In this document: positions 11,286-23,680 of the stretch, one piece after another
Position numbering within the stretch: position 1 is the first letter of the stretch
Layout of the letters: each line of letters begins with the position of its first letter
Origin: Phaseolus vulgaris
Lineage: Eukaryota; Streptophyta; Magnoliopsida; Fabales; Fabaceae
Assembly: GCF_000499845.2 (NCBI RefSeq)
Contig: NC_023751.2
Coordinates: forward strand, 37,870,309 to 37,934,308
Direction of reading: 5' to 3'
DNA: 64,000 nucleotides
Made by a program: the position numbers and the translations under genes
Notes under the pieces: generated by a model
What the model was told of the DNA's origin: nothing
The model's database searches: none
What the model saw: the letters and a program-made list of their open reading frames with translations, nothing else

Positions 11286-13485
11286 TGACACAAAACACTT
11301 TAGTTAGTTGATAAAAATAATCATATCCAATAGTTCAACTTCAAATTAAAATTTTGTATCTATTTGATTATATTGGTTTAGGTCTCAAGGATTTGAAGAA
11401 TTTTTAACTTTTTTTTAACTATTACTTGGATAAAAAGTAACTTTCAATAGTTTGATTATTGAAGTTGGTAGTCTGTGTACTGAAATTAAATAGATAAATG
11501 TAGATGTGTAGAAGGACTCTTGAAATTGATGATGATATGTAATGTAACACTACCAGAAAATCATGAAATAGTAACCAATTTTAGAAAAAAAAAAATAATT
11601 AGTTGTTATAGTGACTAAATTAGAGACCATTTTAGAAACTAAAAAAAACTTTTGCCTTCTAAATTAGTTTCTATTATGGTTATATAGTTTATAAATTGGT
11701 ATTTAATTAGCTACCAAAGTTTTTGGTATCAAATTAGATTCTAAATAATTAGTAGTTAAAACCTTGGTAGCTAATTAAATACCAATTTAAAAACTATTTA
11801 ACAATAATAAAAACTAATTTAGAAACGAATTTTTTTTAGTCTCTAAAATGGTCTCTAATTTAGTCATTATAACAACTAATTATTTATTGTTTCTAAAATT
11901 GGTTTCTATTTCAAGATTTTCTTGTAGTGTAAGGTTCAAATTGAGTATTATTATTAGTAACGCTATAAGAAAATAATTAAATATCAATTAATTTAGATAA
12001 AAAAATTAATTATTATATTGATTAATCTATAAATTAAAAAATTATTAATATTTACATTAGTTTCTATTAGTAATAAAAGTTTATAAAATAGTTTTTAAAT
12101 TATTTAACCTTAACTATCAAGGTTTTAGTACTAATTACTTAAAATTATAAATTAGTCATTCATTTAATTAAAGACTATTTTATAATCTAAAGTAGTTAAT
12201 AACTAAAATCTTGGTAGCTAATATTATATATCAATTTGAAAATTATAAATTTTTATTGATAATAGAAACTAATTACTAATAATTTTTTAGTTTATAAAAT
12301 AATATCTAAGTTAATAATATAATGACTAATTGTTTTTTATCTCTAAATTAGTTCTTATTTAATGATTTTTTTATAGTGTAAAATATTCTTTAACTAAGTC
12401 CAAAACTATGTTTAACCCTAGTTAGGACTATGAAATTTATTAGAATTGATTTTCGATTGGTTTTTAACTTTATGCACAAATTGTTGTTTTCTCCATATCT
12501 TATTTGAGTGTTGAGATTGCTCTAGTGATGCTCAAGTGATAACTTTAATCTTAAGTGCACAACATCAGTTTGAGTAAGAGAGAGAAATTAACGATTCTCT
12601 TTTGTCTTGAAATTTATCACTCAGATGATGATTGGTCGCTAAAGTGATGGTCACTTTAGCAATGGAGTTTTGTAGGTTTGACTAAGTTTTTTATTTACCT
12701 TTTCTTAAAGGGTTTATCATTAAAGTGTTGCTTTAAAGTTCAAGCCGTGATAAATATTGATCAAGCAACATATTATAGCTTGTGTGAGAAAGATTTGCTT
12801 TAATTTAGATACTACACAGAGCATGAGTAAGAAGTTTAAGTGATAAAAACTCTTTCAAACCACATTACACAACTAACTTCAGTGAAGAAACTCTGGTGAC
12901 ATATTTTCATGTGTTTTTTTATTAGTTAGTTAAGCATCTATCTTCACTTAAATGATGTTGCATTGGTTTAGACAATTATTGAAATTGTTATTAATAAAAT
13001 ACCAATACAAGAAAATTTGTTATTTCATACTGGATTTGGATTCATATATAAATTTGCACCTACCTTCAAATTTTACCAACAAATTATTACTCCAGATAAA
13101 ATTGAGTTACTTTGTTAATGAAAATGCCGTTATTAGTTTTATAGTTCAACCAATATTTAAACTGTCACTATTAGTGTTTTAATGACAATATAACAAAAAA
13201 TTATCATCCTAAATGGACTCAATAATGATGAATAATAAAGCAAAATCTGTCAAAAAAATAAAAAATAAAATTTTGATGGAACACTAATAAGTACGTTGAC
13301 GACCATAAAGTTCGAGAGTCAAATACTATGCATAAACAAATTGTAGCAAGACTTAAGATTTTGGGATCGACTATAAATGAAAAAAATCTTTATAAAATTT
13401 ATTTTAAACTCATCATTATCTGAGTATAGCTCATTTTAAATGACCAATAATACCATAGCACAACAAGTTGGTTCAAGAAACACTA
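11286..13485. repeat. Backbone repeat, first of two tandem copies 3' of OMT B
   Basis: Positions 11935-13480 match 13823-15440 over most of their length, including TTCAAATTGAGTATTATTAT, TTGTTGTTTTCTCCATATCT, GATGATTGGTCGCTAAAGTG and the gag relic at the end (13285-13480). The first copy carries a MITE (11548-11929) that the second lacks. Within 11970-12380 there is an older decayed copy of the same MITE family. No gene is seen. Confidence 0.75.
11548..11929. mobile_element. CACTA-type MITE, 382 bp, TSD TAA
   Basis: Begins CACTACCAGAAAATCATGAA and ends with the inverse ending in TTTTCTTGTAGTG. The 3-bp flanks are TAA at 11545-11547 and TAA at 11930-11932. Long stretches of the two halves are inverted copies (ACTAATTTAGAAAC-type blocks), so the whole element can fold on itself. 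The paralogous position near 13819-13821 is empty, which confirms the boundaries. Confidence 0.9.
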
Positions 13486-13489
13486 GTAC

Positions 13490-13735
13490 AAAATATGAAA
13501 ATAATGACCATTTATTTAGTGCGGCTTTGCGCTTAAACGCATTTGCAAAAAACGCGGTGACATTTTTGAAATTAAATTGTTTTACAAATGCGGTTCTAGA
13601 GTAAGACCGCATTTGTAAATCAATTCAAATTATTTACAAATGCGGTCTTTACTATGACCGCATTTGTAATTAATTTCACATTGATTTACAAATGCGATCT
13701 TACTCTAGAACCACATTTGTAAAACAATTTTACCG
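13490..13735. mobile_element. Foldback element with ACAAATGCGGT motifs
   Basis: Starts CACTAGTACAAA, then carries alternating direct and inverted copies of ACAAATGCGGTC or its complement GACCGCATTTGT (around 13575, 13605, 13638, 13659, 13688, 13715). Units such as TTCTAGAGTAAGACCGCATT and its inverse TGCGATCTTACTCTAGAA form long stems. The CACTAGTA start suggests a CACTA-type terminus. No matching right end was found, so it may be truncated. Confidence 0.6.
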
Positions 13736-13739
13736 TACA

Positions 13740-15600
13740 TTGATTTATTGATCTGTGTACTTGGTAGTTTGAGTACTGAAATTAGATGGATTCTTGAAAT
13801 TGATGATGGTATGTAAAGTAAGGTTCAAATTGAGTATTATTATTAATAATGTTATAAGAAAATAATTAAATAGTTATTAATTTGGATAAAAATAATTATT
13901 ATTATATTGATTAACTTGATACTATTTTATAAAATAAAAAGTTATTGGCTACATAAGTTTTTATTAGTAATAAAAGTTTATAAAATAGTTTTAAATTGAT
14001 ATTTAATATTAACTATAAATAGTTTATAAAGGTTTTAATAATAATTACTTTACATTATAAATTAGTCACTTATTTAATTAATTAAAGACTCTAAAATAGT
14101 TAGTAACTAAAATCTTGGTAGCTAATATTATATATCAATTTGAAAAATATTTTATAAATTTTTATTAATAATAGAAACTATTTACTAATAATTTTTTAGT
14201 TTATAAAATAGTATCTAACTTAATAATATAATGACTAATTATTTTTTATCTTTAAATTAGTTGTTATTTAATTATTTTTTTGTAGTGTAAAATATTATTT
14301 AACTTAGTCTAAAACTATGTTTAACCCTTGTTAGGACTATGAAATTTATTAGAATTGGTTTTCGATGAGTTTTGAGCTTTATGTAGAAATTGTTGTTTTC
14401 TCCATATCTTATTTGAGTCTTGAGATTTTTCGACTCACACGATAACTATAATATTAAGTGCACAATATCATTACTTGAGTAAGAGAGAAGAAATAACAAT
14501 TCTCTTTTTCTCTTGAAATTTATCGCTCAAATGATGATTGGTCGCTAAAGTGATGATCACTTTAGCAATGGAGTTTTGGAGGTTTGACTAAGTTTTCATT
14601 TACCTTTTTCTTAAGTTAGAGAAGGGTGTATCATTAAAGTGTTGTTTTAAAATTCAAGTAATGAGAAATATTGATCAAGCAACATATTGTAGCTTGAGTG
14701 AGAAAGATCTTGATAAATAATTTTGCTTTAATTTAGATAGTACACAAAGCATGGGTTAGACGCTTAAGTGATAAAAACTCTTTCAAACCACATTACACAA
14801 CTTGAGTAGTGGTTCACATTTATTTTATTTATTTTTTATTGTTGATAAAAAAAAATACAACTTGAGTGAAGAAACTTTGGTGACATATTTTCATGTGTTT
14901 TTTTATTAGTTACTTAGGCAACCTATCTTCACTTAAGTTGATTGATTTATACTGGATTTGGATTCATATATAAATTTTCACCTACCTTCAAATTTTACCT
15001 ACGAATTATTATTACAGGTAAAATTGAGTTACCTTGTCAATGAAAATGTCATTGTAAGTTTTATAGTTCAATCAAGACTTAAACCGTCACTATTAGTGTT
15101 TTAATGACAATTTAGCACAAAATTATCATCCTAAATGGACTCAATAATGATGAATAATAAAGACAAATCTGTCAAGAAAATAAAAAAGAAAAATTGATGG
15201 AATGCTAATAAGTACGTTGACCACCATAAAGTTTGAGGAGTCAAATACTACTCATAAACAAATTGTAGCAAAACTTAAGATATTGGAATTGACTATGAAT
15301 GAAAAAATCCTTATAAAATTTATTTTAAACTTATCATTATCTGAGTATAGCTCATTTCAAATAACCTATAATACCATACTAAAAAATGGAATGTATCAAA
15401 TTGCACAACAACTTGGTTCAAGAAAGAACAAGGTTTAAAAATTAGGAAAAGTAACTTAGTTTATTATGTAAGTCATAAAAAAAGTTAAAGAACTAGAAAA
15501 AAATTTATGAGAAAACATGATATAGGTATGTTAAAGGTTAATCAAACATCTAAAAATCTAAAAGACAATAATCGTCATTTATGTGAAAAACTTTCATATT
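13740..15600. repeat. Backbone repeat, second tandem copy, with the best preserved gag relic
   Basis: Colinear with 11460-13480, without the MITE. It contains AT-rich sequence, the GATGATTGGTCGCTAAAGTG block at 14532-14551, and the Copia gag relic (15195 onward), annotated separately. A T-rich stretch ending in GTTGATAAAAAAAAA at 14840-14857 looks like a LINE tail inserted in this copy only. Confidence 0.7.
15195..15600 (+). pseudogene. Copia Gag fragment (UBN2 core and decayed zinc knuckle)
   Basis: The frame at 15202-15438 (about 78 residues) reads KLKILELTMNEK, FILNLSLSEY and FQITYNT. These match the conserved Gag core of plant Copia elements, where a leucine-rich helix is followed by F-x-LNSLP-x-Y and the YNT motif. 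Beyond a stop at 15436, the text near 15565-15650 still suggests the CCHC knuckle and lysine-rich tail, with cysteines lost. The same relic recurs near OMT copies A, D, F and G. It is a remnant, not a gene. Confidence 0.65.
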
Positions 15601-15953
15601 TTGAGAAGGATTACTGAAAACATAAAGTTTTGGTTCAAAAGAAGGTAAAACTTAATGTTTACCTATACTAATCAAATTTAACTAAAGGAGGGATTACTTA
15701 GTGTTTAAATCATAAGTTTAAATAAAATATTCTTTATAAAAAAATAAAGTGATGAAAACTCTAGTGGAAGCGGTCTGATCTTATCTTTTACATATTTTAA
15801 TTTTTTTAATTTTATTTTATTAATATGAAAAGTGAATATAACATAATATATTACACACCATGAGTTTATTCTGTTACTTTAAAATGTATAAAAACAAACA
15901 TGAAACACATAAACAAGCAATTAGAAATAACACTAAGGAAATTATCTCAGTTA

Positions 15954-16368
15954 AAGAAATTCATGAAATAAAAACTAATTTTAAGAACAAAAAATAATTA
16001 GTTCGTTATAGTGATTAAATTAGAAACATTTTATAAATTAAAAAAACTTTTGGTTTCTAAACTAGTTCCTATCATTATTAAATAGTTTTCTCTAATTAAC
16101 TACCAAAGTTTAAACTACCAATTATTTAGATTTTAAAATATTCTTTAATTTAGTCACTATAACTCCCAATTTTTTTTTTATGTCTTACAACCAAAGTATC
16201 CTAGGTATATGTGTTTGTTGATTTTTTGGTGAATTGTATTTGTAGAGATAATGCATGTATAAGGGTTGGAACACTCCTAAAATGTTTCATTTATTTTATT
16301 TTATATATTCACTGATAAAAAATATTAATTATTTTTTATCTTTAAAATTGATTTTTATTTCATATGAT
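15954..16368. mobile_element. MITE of the same CACTA-type family, in the 3' flank of OMT B
   Basis: Contains the family's internal text (ATAATTAGTTCGTTATAGTG, TTTCTAAACTAGTTCCTAT, AATTAACTACCAAAGTTT) and ends near ATTTTTATTTCAT. Both terminal CACTA pentamers are lost, so it is older than the 11548 copy. It is interrupted at 16182-16322 by a LINE tail. It lies only about 16 bp from the stop codon of OMT B and may be part of its transcript. Confidence 0.6.
16182..16322 (+). mobile_element. Truncated LINE 3' end inside the MITE
   Basis: This segment breaks the MITE and ends CACTGATAAAAAA. The text before it (GGGTTGGAACACTCCTAAAA, then TTATTTTATTTTATATATTC) resembles the ends at 48530-48598 and 49607-49672 (GGGTTGGGATACCCCTGAAG and the following), so the three are tails of one LINE family. 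Confidence 0.55.
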
Positions 16369-16383
16369 AAGAGACAGATTCTT

Positions 16384-18120
16384 CTACTTGATGAACTCCA
16401 TAACCTCTAAAATGTTGACGTGACATTCATATCTGATGCCACTGAATCCAGCTGCTCTTGCCAATTCCATGAACTCTTCTTCACATCGCTCTTTACCTCC
16501 TGGGTTCTGAGTCATCATCGCAACATCCATTTGTGCAACCCCCTTATAAGCATTATTAGTCTCTGGTAACTTTGGAAGAATTGACTCCACAACTATCACC
16601 TTTCCATCATCAGGAATTGCATCATAGCAATTCTTCAACAGCTTCACACAATGTTCATCACTCCAGTCATGAAGTATCCACTGTACAATTACTTAATGTC
16701 AAACCCCATTGAATATAACTCATGCATCAGTTTGAACTAAACTCTTTTTTCAACCAACTATTATTCATATATTTCCCTCCTCACTGACACTTTACCTTCA
16801 TAAATATGGCGTCTCCTTTAGGCACACTTTCAAACATGTCTCCCTCAACGTGTTCCACTCCTGCAAAATCTTATTGTCTTGTAAAATCTCAAAGTTGACC
16901 AAATAAGTCTTCAAAAGACGAAAAGAACATATTTTTTTTTTAAATTTAGATTGGAACGTGTAAGGGTGATACCAGGATAGGAAGGAGCATCTCGAATGAC
17001 ATGAGGCAAGTCGAAATTGATGCCATGAATATCAGGGTATTTAGAAGTGACCAAGTTAATGTTGATTCCAAGACCACCACCAACATCCACCAGTGTTTTT
17101 ATGCCCTCAAAACCTTTGTAGGATTCCACAACCTTCTTCATCACCAAAGTGGTGTGATTGATCATTGCTGTGTTGAAAGCCTTATTGAATCTTGAGTCCA
17201 AACGTGGATAGTCAAAAGCATGAGTGCCATGAACCCTGTTGAATGGAATACCCCCCTCCCTAATTGCATCTTTCAGCTCACTCCTAATAATGTATAAACA
17301 AACTTATTTCACTTGAGCAAATGAAGAAACATTTACTTCCAATCACATAATTTAGCAGATCGCATACAATCATAATGCTGAAATAGCAAACCCTGTTTTG
17401 ACTCAATCATGTGGCTTTATTCTTTTATTTTATCACAACACTTATCACCCGCATTAAATTTGAACTATTGTATCCCTTTGATTAGCAAGAGAGAGAATGA
17501 AAGATTGCAACATCAAGGAGTCAAAACTGTGACCAACGACAAACAAATTGCACACAGACCATGACAAAGTTTGTAGAGAATCATCACTAGTTTTTTTGGT
17601 ATAATTTAAGAGTGAAGTGTTGGATTTCTTTAAGATTTTACTTTAGATCAATTGAAGGTTTTGATCCTTTAAAAAAAATAATATAATAGTTGAAAGAGAG
17701 TGAGTTGAACCAGCTTTGTAGGAAGATTTTGTCTTGGACCAAGGCCATCGCGGGCCACAACGAAACTCCATCAGAATTGGGAACAAAGAATGCGGCGACG
17801 GGAGTCATGGTGTAGAGCCGGTGAAAGGTGGGAGGAACACGGTGGTCGGAAGCGAGGGAAGAGTTAAGAATGGAGTGAGAAGAAAGAAGTGCGAGGAGAC
17901 GATCTAGCATTGAGGCTGCTTCTGGGTTACTGCAACTAATCTTTGATGCTATTTCCTTAGCAGAAAGCTTAGCACCTTCTCCCGCTTCTTGCAGCACCTC
18001 AAACACTCCCAGCTCCGTCGCCGATTGCACTGCCATCGGAAGGACCACCGAACCTACAATCTCCATGGCTCGCGAGAAGCTTTCTGCATCTTCTATTTCT
18101 GAATCTGGAAGGGTTGCCAT
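16384..18120 (-). CDS. Caffeic acid O-methyltransferase-like class II OMT, copy B
   Basis: Exons 17711-18120, 16973-17283, 16796-16860 and 16384-16680 give 360 residues, the shortest copy; it lacks about eight residues of the acidic N-terminal tail. The start is ATG 18120 (MATLPDS), with an in-frame TGA a short way upstream. Splice phases equal those of the other copies, and donor 1 is GTTCAACTC. SAM motif LVDVGGGLG is canonical. Exon 4 has HDWSDEHC and TQNPGGKER; catalytic His266, Glu294 and Glu326 are kept. The pocket position before QDK (Asn131 of alfalfa COMT) is Val, and the His183 position is His. It appears functional. The C-terminus is VMEFIK, where A, C, D, E and G end EFFK. Confidence 0.9.
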
Positions 18121-18167
18121 CTCCACTTGAACACCTGCAAATCACTCACAACTTCCACACCTTAAAC

Positions 18168-18176
18168 TAGTATATA
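18168..18176 (-). promoter_or_regulatory. Possible TATA-like element of OMT copy B
   Basis: An AGTATATATTTACACAC text lies about 50 bp upstream of the ATG. Copies D (37378 onward, AGTCTATATTCACACAC) and E (44200 onward, AGTGTATATACACAC) have the same arrangement at a similar distance, so a core promoter role is plausible. Only position and conservation support it. Confidence 0.3.
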
Positions 18177-18179
18177 TTT

Positions 18180-21100
18180 ACACACTACTCTTCTTCTTTC
18201 CCTTACGAAGACAAGAAAGAGAAGAGAAGGGAAGAAAAAAGAAGAGGTCTATATATAAAGGGAAAAAATCTTATCCTTAACCTTCCTTTTTCAGTGCTTT
18301 TTTTTAAGGTATTTTTTTACAAATTAAACAATTTTCTTCTTTAATTTTATAGTTTTGAATAGGCTGCTATATATTAACACATTCAACCCTAAAAACACAC
18401 ATTTCCCGTTATAATAAGTTAATATTTTATTTTATTTTTTAATTTAATAATATTATTATATTATTATAAACAGTGTCAAATGTAATTTTTTTTACTGTTT
18501 ATGTGTTCATGCAATATTTTTCTCTTTTGAATAAACATATTTCAATGATAATAAATAATTTAAAATTAATTTCTCTGAATTTAAAATAAATGATACTTGT
18601 TTAGCTAAAGTAAATATAATGTGTATTTTTTATAATAAAAATAATTATGAATAATTACTGCAATATTTATTATTTTAGTGAAACTATCTATGGTAACTCT
18701 CTTGTAAAACAAACATGACTTACGAATCAATATTGATCATCATTTTTTAGCCATGATTTTTAAGCTACATTTTTGTGAAATGACTTTTAAAAAAAATGCA
18801 TCACGGGAAAAGTAGTGTGACCTAAAATAATAAAAATATGGAAATTTTTCTATTTTGAAAATAGAAGGAAATTTTTTTAGAAATGTAACTTACAAATATT
18901 ATACATCATGTGTCATAAAAGGTGGATAATTTAAACCACAGAATTTTTAATGTGGCTTATAATAATTATCAATAAACAATAAAAAAATTGTGAACTAAAA
19001 ACCTCTATCTTATAGTTAAAATCTTTAAAATTAAATCTATGATATTTTTTTTTTTATGTTTTTAAATATTATACGGAGGTTTTGAAACTTATGATATTGT
19101 ATGGAGATTCTTAAACCCATTATATTTAACCGAGGTTCTAAAAGATGAAATTAAAAAATCCTTAAAGAACATGTTTTTTTTATGAATGGTTTAGCGTGTA
19201 ACTTTAGATAAATAACTTAATAAAAAATTTTACCTCGAATAATGTAAAAAGAAACCACTTTTTTTCTTATAGTTTTTATATGTGTTTTCATTAATGAATA
19301 TATATATTTTCTTTAATAATATATTGTAAATTTTTTGTTGAGTTAACTTTACAATATGTTATATATAGGTTTCTTTTGAATTATTCAGAAGTTTATATTG
19401 AAAAGAATGGAATAAAAATTTGAGAAGGAAGACCATCATGATTCATACAATTAACTACTGTCTGAAAATAATTTTTAAATATGTTTTTTAATTGAAACCC
19501 GAAAAATTATCATAAGTTTTTGTGATGTCATAAAAGTATAAAAATGGAATATCTTTTCAATCTAATGTAAAAATAAGGCAGAATGTTAATTATAATATTG
19601 GAAATGATTTTTACTATTTCTTCTGTAATTGGCTAGATTTTGTATAAATTGTCAAAATACTCCTAATTAATCAATTTAAGAAGTCTAAAATTGATTTTTA
19701 GTGAGAATATTTTGATACTTTTTATCTTTAAAAGTTGAAGTCAAGTTTATCAGAATGATCATGAGTACTTTGATTATTTTATACAAAATTATATAACTAT
19801 AGTAAAAATTTTATAATTATGTAATATTGTAGATCATATTATAAGTGTAAAATAAAGTTCTGAATATTGTGCTTATTGTTATCACTGTAAAGTAAAGTAA
19901 TAAACTAAATTACTGCTGTTCAATTTGACCGTTCTGAAAATAAAATATATTACCCTTATGATCAAATTGATAATACTGTTAGTGATGATTTGCAAATTTT
20001 TAAAAAAAAATCCTTTAACTCTTATTTGTAAAGGAATCCATCCATTATTACCCTGTTAGGGATAATACTATGAGTTAAATCCACTAAAAAACGATCATTT
20101 ACCTTCCACGGTGATTTAACTTTCATATGTATGTGTGAGTTCACATTTAACTTTCATATGTATGTGTGAGTTAAGTGTGAACGTGATTTTTTTAGACCAA
20201 ATCCATGCAAAATTGATGCAAAAGTATATTTTTTTGGAAATCTGACGCATAATAGACGTAAATATAGATTTAAATAAAAAATGGACTATAATTTATATTT
20301 ATTTAATGTATAATATGGTAAAAAATATTATAATTTTTACTTGTTTATTGTATTTATTTTAATTTTTTTAATAATTTTGGTATATGTTAGTTAATAAATT
20401 GATTACGTGTTTATTTTTAAATTATTTTAAAAAAATATCTTAAACAATTTAAAAAGAATTGAAAAATGTTAAAAAATAATAATTGAGTAAAAGAAAAAAT
20501 GTAATTAAATTTATAAATGTTATACAAAATACTTAAATTTTTTAAAAATTAATTATTTTAATTTAATTTCATTTATAATAAGTATTTAGATATAAATTAG
20601 TTAAATTAAATTTATTAAATTGATTAATAGTTTAATTTAAAATTATTTAAAGAATTATCCTATAAAGTTTATAAAGAATTGAAAGATGTAGAAAAATAAT
20701 AATTGGGTAAAAAAATACATATTTAAATTTTTAAAATATTATGTATTTATTTTTTGTTGTATAAATTAAATATATGTTTTGTTCTATAAATGAAATTAAG
20801 TTTTTTTTTCTATAAATTAAAATAAATTTTTGTTGTATAAATTGAATTTAATTGTTTTGTATAAATTAAAGAAAGTTTTTCTTATAAATTATATCATTTT
20901 TTTATACATTAAATTTATTTATTTGTTATATAAATTTAAAATAAAATAAATTAAATTTTTGAAAGTTTGAATATAATTTTTATTAAATTATATTTAAGCT
21001 ACATACTTATGAAAATTTTCAAGTGCCTCACATTAATAATAATAAGTATAATAAAAATCATAATATTACAAAAGAATTTGTCTGGTTTAGTGGTTAAAGC

Positions 21101-21345
21101 TTATTTGGTCACGGAAAAAAATAAATAATCACTTGACAACTTAACTTTTAAGAGTAATGTGATTATTGAATTTTTTTTTTAATTATAAGAAAAAATGAAA
21201 ATATGTTTTTATTTAATTTAACAAAACTTATTTTCTAATTAGTTATTTTGACCATTCAATACCCAAGTTTTTTTTGTTTTATTGATGAATGTTCTTTTTG
21301 AAAATTCTACTATATCAAAATTCAAGTCTTTTTTTCTACTAGAGT
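18180..21345. other. AT-rich intergenic spacer upstream of OMT B
   Basis: No gene or intact element recognised. Points of note: 18320-18590 is partly repeated at 41985-42090 (TTTTATAGTTTTGAAT, CATATTTCAA, ATAATAAATAATTTAAAAT), linking the B and E units. A 31-bp direct duplication lies at 20112-20174 (TTTAACTTTCATATGTATGT unit). Degenerate AT repeats with TATAAATTAAA motifs run from 20760 to 20950. A TGGTTTAGTGGTTAAAG motif lies at 21082-21098. Confidence 0.6.
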
Positions 21346-22329
21346 CACTACAAAAATTTATTATTTTAATAGAGATTTATTCGTGGAGGTTTTTATAACA
21401 TCTGGTAATGGACACTGTTAGTAGAGGTTTCTTAAATCCCTGATAAACATCAATAGTTTTTTAATAAGTCAAAGTAAAATATTTCAATTTTCTTCCTTTC
21501 TCCTAGAGAAACAATGCTCTCTAACGTCAACCCTAGGTTATTTCTCACATTTTTTGTTTTCATTTCCAACTTTCAAAATCCAACAAGACCCCATTCTCTT
21601 CTTTCACTCTCTATTTCGTCTTCTATTTTCATCCTCATCTAGCAATCATCTCTTTCTCTCGCATTATTTTCATCATCATCTTCTATTTGACTCTGGCTCA
21701 GATTCACTTTTCCAAGCCTTCAGGAAGAGAGTGGCAATGTTGTATTCCAGGAAGAGCGAGTCAATATATAACTTCTTCTATTTCATCATTCCAAACTATG
21801 TACACATACGAAGAAACTAATTTCATATTTTTCTGATAGAAACTGATTGAAGGAAGATTTGGTGATGTAATGGAGGAAGTCGTGAGGACTCACCAAGCTA
21901 TCAAGTAAGACAGAAATCTCTCACTTAATTTTAACCTCTAACTTTGACTTGTCTGTTTACTTAACATATGTAATCTTTAACAAAAATATTAACAAGAAAA
22001 TACGATAGAGTAACGTGTATAGAGTAACGTGTATAGAGTGATGCAATAATGTATTAGAGTATTGTATCAGTATTTCCATTGCATATTAGAATTTAGTTAA
22101 TGAAACCCAGTTTTAACAATGAGAGATGGAATTTGTGAAGAAATGGTGAATGAGATTTATGAAAAAAAAAGGAAGAAATTGAAAATGCATTGAGTTAGTT
22201 TGAATCTGTTTTGATATTTGTATTAATGTGTGAAATGAAAGTCTCTATATTCTAATGGAAGATGAAGAGCTCTTTCTGTGGCAATCATGCTCCTATTCTT
22301 CAATATCATAATCATTTCCGACAAAGTTA

Positions 22330-22790
22330 TTAGCTGTAGTGGAATAGTTTGACTTGCCAAGATTGAAGCTCATGTGTGAATCAATATTTTGTAGTGACAT
22401 ATCTATATATTTTGTTCCATATATTCTGGTTCTTGCAAATCGTTATCGTGCTAATGAGTTGAAGTCCATCTGTCAAAAATTTTGTGTTGAAAACTATGAT
22501 GGTGAGAGTTCCTACTTAACTACTCAAATTGAGTTTTCAGTTTAGAATGTTTTAGCCTGAAACATGGTTTCTGCATTAGTTGTTAATGTTTGGAAGTTGA
22601 TTCTCATATTCTTTCATCATTGTCTGTTGCAGCTGTGAAGAAATCTGGTGGTTTGGAGTATCTCAGGCAAAGAGGTGAAAGTTCAAAGGTTCACATTTCT
22701 AATGCTGATAACAACAACAATAATCCATTAGGCATTACTTTTAAGATTTGGAATGATCAAGAAAATTAGTTGATTATAAAGACTATGTAC
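22330..22790 (+). pseudogene. Captured BTB/POZ-type gene fragment inside the CACTA element
   Basis: The frame at 22354-22500 reads LPRLKLMCES, YILVLANRYRANELKSICQKFCVENYD, resembling the C-terminal part of a plant BTB domain and the helices after it (LK-x-C-E, L-A-x-x-Y-x-A-x-x-L-K-x-x-C). After a likely intron (GTGAGA at 22503, acceptor before 22634), AVKKSGGLEYLRQRG continues in the style of these proteins. Another exon-like piece at 21840-21906 (KLIEGRFGDVMEE, then GTAAGA) is of unknown origin. The fragment lacks the start of the BTB domain. The family call is by pattern and is moderate. Confidence 0.5.
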
Positions 22791-23489
22791 TCTTGATAAA
22801 AAAAAAGATAATGTATTACTTAGAAGGTACCATGTTTCTTCATTATATTATTTTGTTGGGTAGTTAGTTGTATTAAATATTAATTTATGTTTTCCTATTT
22901 AGCAAAAATAAATTGAATAAACTTGTACTGGATTTAATACTTTTACTTTTTGATGCGAATTAAATGAGTTTACAATGTTTATGATATTCTCATTATTATA
23001 ACTTTTATGAAATAAGTTTATTATATTCTCTATGAACGTAGATCCATGAAGGAACAAGAAAAAAAATCATAATTAGAGGTAGGTACAAAACTTTTGTTCT
23101 GCACGGAAACATTTTCCAAAAATATATGGGATTATTATGAGTCAAGTCTTGCACAATTATTTGAGGTTCAGAACAAACTCTACAATGTAAGACTTGATTA
23201 TTTTCATTCAAAAAATTATCTTGATGATGATATATATAAGTGATGAAGTACCACATACTAATTCAAATCTAAAACACAATCACGACCAACTAGATTTAAC
23301 TTATGATATAAACATATATATATATATATATATGCCTCGGTTTCATCAGTACTTCATCTCAAAATAATAGATTTTTTATTATAATATTACTCATTATATG
23401 AATAATAATAATAAAAAGACAAATTGAAGGGTTATTTTATTCAAAAATTTTATTATTTGTCACATATTTTTTATATATCCACCTCCTAG

Positions 23490-23680
23490 AAATAATAGGA
23501 GTTTTCAAACTGCCGGAAATAGCGGGAGTTTTCAAAATCGTCGGAAATAGTGAGGTTTTCAAACAGTTGAAAATAGCGGGGGTTTTCAAAACAGTCGGGA
23601 ATAACGAAGGTTTTCAAAACTGTTGGAAATAGTAGGGGTTTTCAAATTGTCGGGAATAACAGTAATCACTTAGCGACGTT
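23490..23680. repeat. Minisatellite of about 31 bp, six units
   Basis: Repeated unit of the form GGAAATAGCGGGAGTTTTCAA (shown in part) with variations at 23513, 23544, 23573, 23605, 23636 and 23664. It sits just inside the right end of the CACTA element, the usual place of subterminal transposase-binding repeats. Confidence 0.7.

Noticed and set aside
21554..21820. 88-residue frame with FFHSLFRLLFSSSSSNHLF
   Set aside because: The first half is pyrimidine-rich leader-like sequence. Only the last part may be captured exon, already described with the CACTA element.
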